Assembly (NCBI RefSeq): GCF_030067675.1
Contig: NZ_JASJEV010000005.1
Location: forward strand, 203,089 to 267,088
Origin: Chelatococcus albus
GTDB lineage: Bacteria > Pseudomonadota > Alphaproteobacteria > Rhizobiales > Beijerinckiaceae
Direction of reading: 5' to 3'
Length of the DNA stretch: 64,000 nt
Shown: piece by piece, positions 61,091 to 64,000 of the stretch
How the letters are laid out: every line of letters starts with the position of its first letter
Position numbering within the stretch: position 1 is the first letter of the stretch
Translations under genes and position numbers: made by a program
The notes under the pieces: generated by a model
Seen by the model: the letters and a program-made list of their open reading frames with translations, nothing else
Told to the model about the DNA's origin: nothing
The model's database searches: none

Positions 61091-62350
61091 ATGATTGCAT
61101 CGTGGTTCGAGCGCCCGCTGTGGCAGCGCGTGGCGGCGGGCTTCCTCCTCGGCATCGTCGCCGGCGTGCTCGCCGGCGACAAGGCAGCCGTATGGTTCAA
61201 GCCCCTCGGCGACATCTACCTCAATCTCGTGCGCATGGTCGTGGTGCCGCTGGTGTTCTTCTCCATCGCGGCGAGCGTGGCCAAGCTCGCCGACGCCGGC
61301 AATGTCGCCCGCCTCGGCGCCCGCACCCTCTTCTGGTTCGTCGCCACCTCGGCGCTCGCCGTCCTCGTCGGCATCGCCTTCGGCCATCTGATCAACCCCG
61401 GCGCCGGCCTGTCGAACCTGCCGCTCGGCGAGGTGAAGCCGCGCACGATCCCCACCCCGGTGGAGGTGCTCATCGGCATCGTGCCGACCAACCCGGTCAA
61501 GGCGATGGCCGACACCAACGTGCTGCAGGTCCTGTTCTTCGCCGGCCTCGTCGGCGCGGCGCTCGTCTCGCTCGGCGAGCGCACGGCGCGCCTGCGCGGG
61601 CTCGTCGAGGAAGGCGCCGCCCTCACCTTCCGCATCACCCGATGGGTGCTGCAGCTCACCCCCATCGGCACCTTCGGCCTCATCGCCTGGGTCGTCGGCC
61701 GCTACGGCCTCTCCTCGCTCGCGCCGCTCGCCAAGTTCATCCTGGCGATGTATCTCGCCTGCCTCTTCCACATGGCGGTCGTCTACGGCGGCCTCATCAA
61801 GCTGCACGGCCTCAAGGTCTCGCGCTTCTTCCGCGGCGCCTTCCCGGCGCAGCAGATGGCCTTCGCCACCTCCTCGAGCCTCGCGACGCTGCCCATGACA
61901 CTGCGCGCGGCGGTCGAGCGCCTCGGCGTGCCGCCGAGCTATGCGAGCTTTGCCGTGCCCCTCGGCGCCAACGTCAAGATGGACGGCTGCGGCGCCATCT
62001 ACCCGGCCATCGCCTCGATCTTCATCGCCCAGTACTTCGGCCTGGAGCTGAGCCTCACGCAATATGTCCTCATCGGCCTCACCGCCGTGCTCGGGTCGCT
62101 CGGAACGGCCGGCGTGCCCGGCACGTCGATCGTCATGCTGACGCTGACGCTCAACACGGCCGGCCTGCCGCTCGAGGGCATCGGCTACATCATCGCCATC
62201 GACCGCGTCGTGGACATGATGCGCACGGCCACCAACGTCACGGGGCAGCTCCTCGTGCCCGTCCTCGTCGCCAAGGAGGAAGGCATCCTCGACGAGGCCG
62301 TCTACGGTGGGACAGCGCAAGCCGAACCCGCCCTCGTCGCCGCCGAGTGA
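61091..62350 (+). CDS. Dicarboxylate/amino acid:cation symporter (DAACS family)
   Basis: A 419-residue inner-membrane transporter of the GltP/DctA family, with eight membrane helices and two re-entrant hairpins. Landmarks: RMVVVPLVFFSIAASVAKLA, the Ser-rich hairpin MAFATSSSLATLPMTLRAAV, the sodium/substrate helix FAVPLGANVKMDGCGAIYPA, hairpin 2 GTAGVPGTSIVMLTLTLNTA and helix 8 IAIDRVVDMMRTATNVTGQL. Helix 7 reads KMDGCGA where many homologues have NMDGTA. Glutamate/aspartate or C4-dicarboxylate uptake is likely, but the helix 8 residues visible do not let me choose. The 263-bp upstream spacer shared with the divergent B3/B4 gene has an AT-rich patch near 61050-61070. Confidence 0.93.
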   Translation: MIASWFERPLWQRVAAGFLLGIVAGVLAGDKAAVWFKPLGDIYLNLVRMVVVPLVFFSIAASVAKLADAGNVARLGARTLFWFVATSALAVLVGIAFGHLINPGAGLSNLPLGEVKPRTIPTPVEVLIGIVPTNPVKAMADTNVLQVLFFAGLVGAALVSLGERTARLRGLVEEGAALTFRITRWVLQLTPIGTFGLIAWVVGRYGLSSLAPLAKFILAMYLACLFHMAVVYGGLIKLHGLKVSRFFRGAFPAQQMAFATSSSLATLPMTLRAAVERLGVPPSYASFAVPLGANVKMDGCGAIYPAIASIFIAQYFGLELSLTQYVLIGLTAVLGSLGTAGVPGTSIVMLTLTLNTAGLPLEGIGYIIAIDRVVDMMRTATNVTGQLLVPVLVAKEEGILDEAVYGGTAQAEPALVAAE

Positions 62351-62400
62351 CGGCGCCCCCCTTCCGGGACCAGGCCGGAGCAGGGCCGCTGTAATCCTGC

Positions 62401-62426
62401 GCCTCCCTTCTTGATCGGAGGGAGGC
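62401..62426 (+). terminator. Hairpin after the symporter gene
   Basis: GCCTCCCT (62401-62408), a 10-base loop and AGGGAGGC (62419-62426) form an 8-bp perfect stem 50 bp after the symporter stop and before trmO. It is followed by TCCTGTCGTT rather than a real T-tract, so its strength is uncertain. Confidence 0.45.
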
Positions 62427-62473
62427 TCCTGTCGTTATGGTCTAGGCCGACGGGCTGACGGGAGGCCAGAGCC

Positions 62474-62974
62474 ATGAGCGACGACACGTCCGGCATCCGC
62501 GAAGGCGAGGTGGCGACGTCACTGCCGGCCGCCTTCGACGCGGGGCTCCATTTCATCGGGCGCATCCACACGCCCTGGACGAGGCGCGCCGACTGCCCCA
62601 GGAACGCGCGCGAGTCGGACGCGCTCTGCACCATCGAGGTTTCGCCCGCCTTCGCCGAGGGCCTCGCGGACATCGAGGGCTGCAGCCACCTGTGGGTGCT
62701 CTACTGGATGGACAAGGCCCGCCGCGACCTCGTGCGGCAGCGGCCACGCCACTACGACGAGACGCACGGCACCTTCGCCCTGCGCTCGCCGGCGCGGCCG
62801 AACCCCATCGCCCTTTCCTGCGTCGAGCTCGTCGCCGTCGACGGCAACCGGCTGACCGTGCGCGGGCTCGACTGCCTCGACGGCACGCCGCTCCTTGACC
62901 TGAAACCCTATTTCGCCTCCACCGACGCCCGCCCCGAAGCGGTCGTCGCCTGGCACGCGGCGCGGCGCGGCTGA
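62474..62974 (+). CDS. trmO: tRNA (N6-threonylcarbamoyladenosine37-N6)-methyltransferase TrmO
   Basis: A 166-residue protein of the YaeB/TsaA (TrmO) family, which methylates t6A37 in tRNA-Thr using SAM in a beta-barrel fold. Seen: LHFIGRIHTPWTRRADCPRN, ADIEGCSHLWVLYWMDKARR, the signature GTFALRSPARPNPIALSCVE and the C-terminal GTPLLDLKPYFASTDARPEA. The first 20 residues are probably disordered. It ends 17 bp before the LacI-type regulator on the same strand. Confidence 0.9.
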   Translation: MSDDTSGIREGEVATSLPAAFDAGLHFIGRIHTPWTRRADCPRNARESDALCTIEVSPAFAEGLADIEGCSHLWVLYWMDKARRDLVRQRPRHYDETHGTFALRSPARPNPIALSCVELVAVDGNRLTVRGLDCLDGTPLLDLKPYFASTDARPEAVVAWHAARRG

Positions 62975-62991
62975 GGAGGGGAGCAGCGCCG

Positions 62992-63999
62992 ATGCGCAGG
63001 GATGCCATCACCTCGGGCTTCGTCACCTCGGCCGATGTCGCGCGGCTCGCCGGCGTCTCCCGCTCCGCCGTGTCACGCACCTTCACGCCCGGCGCCAGCG
63101 TCTCGGCCGAGGTGCGTGCCCGCGTGCTCGCAGCGGCCGATGCGCTCGGCTACAGGGTCAACCGGCTGGCCCAGGGCCTCATCAGCAGCCGTTCCAACCT
63201 TGTCGGTGTGGTCGGCGCACGCCTCGCCCAGCCCTTCCAGGCCATGCAGCTTGCGCTTCTCAGCAGCGCCCTCATGGCGCGCGGCCTGCAATGCCTGCTC
63301 CTCAACGCCGACGATGCCGACCAGAGCATCACGCCGCTCATCGAGCGCATGCTCGAGTTCCGCGCGCGCGCCATCGTCATCATGTCGGGCAGCCCGCCGA
63401 CGGCGATCGTGGAGGAATGCGTGCGCAACGGCGTGCGCGTCGTGCTCGTCTACAAGCCGGTCGAGGGCGTGGCCGCCGACACGATCCTCTGCGACGACGA
63501 GGGCGGCGCTCGCGCCGCCGCCGACCTGCTTCTCGCCTCCGGCTGCCGGTCGCTCGCGGTCGTCAGCAGCGGCGGGCAGACGCCGAGCCTTGCCCGCCGC
63601 ATCGCCTTCTTCCGCGAGCGCCTCGCCGGGCACGACCTCAGCCCCCTCGTCTGGGCCGAGGGGCCGACGAGCTACGAGACGGGCGCCGCCGCGGCGCAAG
63701 CCCTCGTGCCGCAGGGCGTCGACGGCGTCTTCTGCGTCACCGATCTCATTGCCCTCGGCTTCATGGACCGGGCGCGCCACGGTCTTGGCCGGCGCATCCC
63801 GCAGGACCTCTGCGTCGTCGGCTTCGACGACATCCCGCAGGCCGGCTGGGCGGCCTACGGCCTCACCACCCTGCGGCAGGACCTGCCGGCCGTAACCCGT
63901 CACGTCGTCGCCGCCATCGAACGCGAAGCGCCCCCTCCGGCGGAAGCCGTCACCGTACCCGTCACGCTCGTCAGGCGCGGCAGCACGCGCGCCGACTGA
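62992..63999 (+). CDS. LacI family transcriptional regulator
   Basis: A 335-residue regulator, full LacI length. N-terminal helix-turn-helix: FVTSADVARLAGVSRSAVSR, TFTPGASVSAEVRARVLAAA, then the hinge DALGYRVNRLAQGLISSRSN. The periplasmic-binding-like sensor follows: LVGVVGARLAQPFQAMQLAL, ARAIVIMSGSPPTAIVEECV, DTILCDDEGGARAAADLLLA, VDGVFCVTDLIALGFMDRAR and CVVGFDDIPQAGWAAYGLTT. The ligand is probably a sugar or polyol. Its targets are not in the window; they may lie just beyond the right edge. The stop codon ends one base before the window end. Confidence 0.92.
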   Translation: MRRDAITSGFVTSADVARLAGVSRSAVSRTFTPGASVSAEVRARVLAAADALGYRVNRLAQGLISSRSNLVGVVGARLAQPFQAMQLALLSSALMARGLQCLLLNADDADQSITPLIERMLEFRARAIVIMSGSPPTAIVEECVRNGVRVVLVYKPVEGVAADTILCDDEGGARAAADLLLASGCRSLAVVSSGGQTPSLARRIAFFRERLAGHDLSPLVWAEGPTSYETGAAAAQALVPQGVDGVFCVTDLIALGFMDRARHGLGRRIPQDLCVVGFDDIPQAGWAAYGLTTLRQDLPAVTRHVVAAIEREAPPPAEAVTVPVTLVRRGSTRAD

Positions 64000-64000
64000 G

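Overview
The window is GC-rich (roughly 70% by eye), densely coded chromosomal DNA of an alphaproteobacterium, most likely Hyphomicrobiales (Rhizobiales). Support for this comes from the gene order and product types: an mraZ-to-ftsZ division/wall cluster followed by lpxC, bamD, recN and ligA; an FtsZ of about 583 residues with a long linker; an ArsR-methyltransferase/metF/metH operon; an ACC deaminase gene next to an Lrp-type regulator; and a CtrA-type TTAA-N7-TTAAC site. I cannot name the genus from the sequence alone.

Layout. 1-4.0 kb: an AsmA-family gene that runs off the left edge and a FAD-linked D-lactate/glycolate-type dehydrogenase, both on the minus strand. 4.2-9.5 kb: a hot-dog thioesterase, a small secreted Gln-rich protein, a UvrD/PcrA-type helicase, a HicA/HicB toxin-antitoxin pair and the L11 methyltransferase PrmA. 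9.5-14.0 kb: two very small unknown proteins behind a perfect 23-bp palindrome, an Xaa-Pro aminopeptidase, and an AraC-azlC-azlD amino-acid export operon. 14.3-15.3 kb: a secreted YdcF/DUF218 protein.

15.4-40.9 kb is the core of the window. Every gene is on the minus strand. In transcription order it reads mraZ, rsmH, ftsL, ftsI, murE, murF, mraY, murD, ftsW, murG, murC, murB, ddl, ftsQ, ftsA, ftsZ, then lpxC, bamD, recN and ligA. Genes from mraZ to ftsZ mostly overlap by 1-4 bp or are separated by less than 100 bp. Together they make lipid II, flip or polymerise it at the septum and build the Z-ring. A strong hairpin follows ftsZ. Two details stand out: a TGGG repeat array with exact 10-bp spacing upstream of mraZ, and a hairpin repeat that encodes the last residues of MurC.

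41.3-45.4 kb: the RNase P RNA gene (rnpB, minus strand), two related lytic transglycosylase genes with a 15-G tract between them, an AT-rich divergent control region with a CtrA-type site, a glycine-zipper lipoprotein, a TerB/DnaJ-like protein and an AmiD-type amidase. This is a small cell-envelope neighbourhood. 45.5-49.2 kb: a MacA-MacB-type efflux system whose adaptor carries a helical insertion. 49.4-51.1 kb: an Lrp/AsnC regulator and ACC deaminase. 51.2-57.0 kb: an ArsR-methyltransferase regulator (SahR-like), metF and metH, with an inverted repeat just upstream. 57.5-64.0 kb: a chemoreceptor, a B3/B4-domain protein, a dicarboxylate/amino-acid:cation symporter, TrmO and a LacI-family regulator.

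I found no prophage, insertion sequence, CRISPR array or tRNA gene. Most of the window is conserved housekeeping DNA. I do not see a clearly new multi-gene system; the leads are regulatory or structural details listed as findings.
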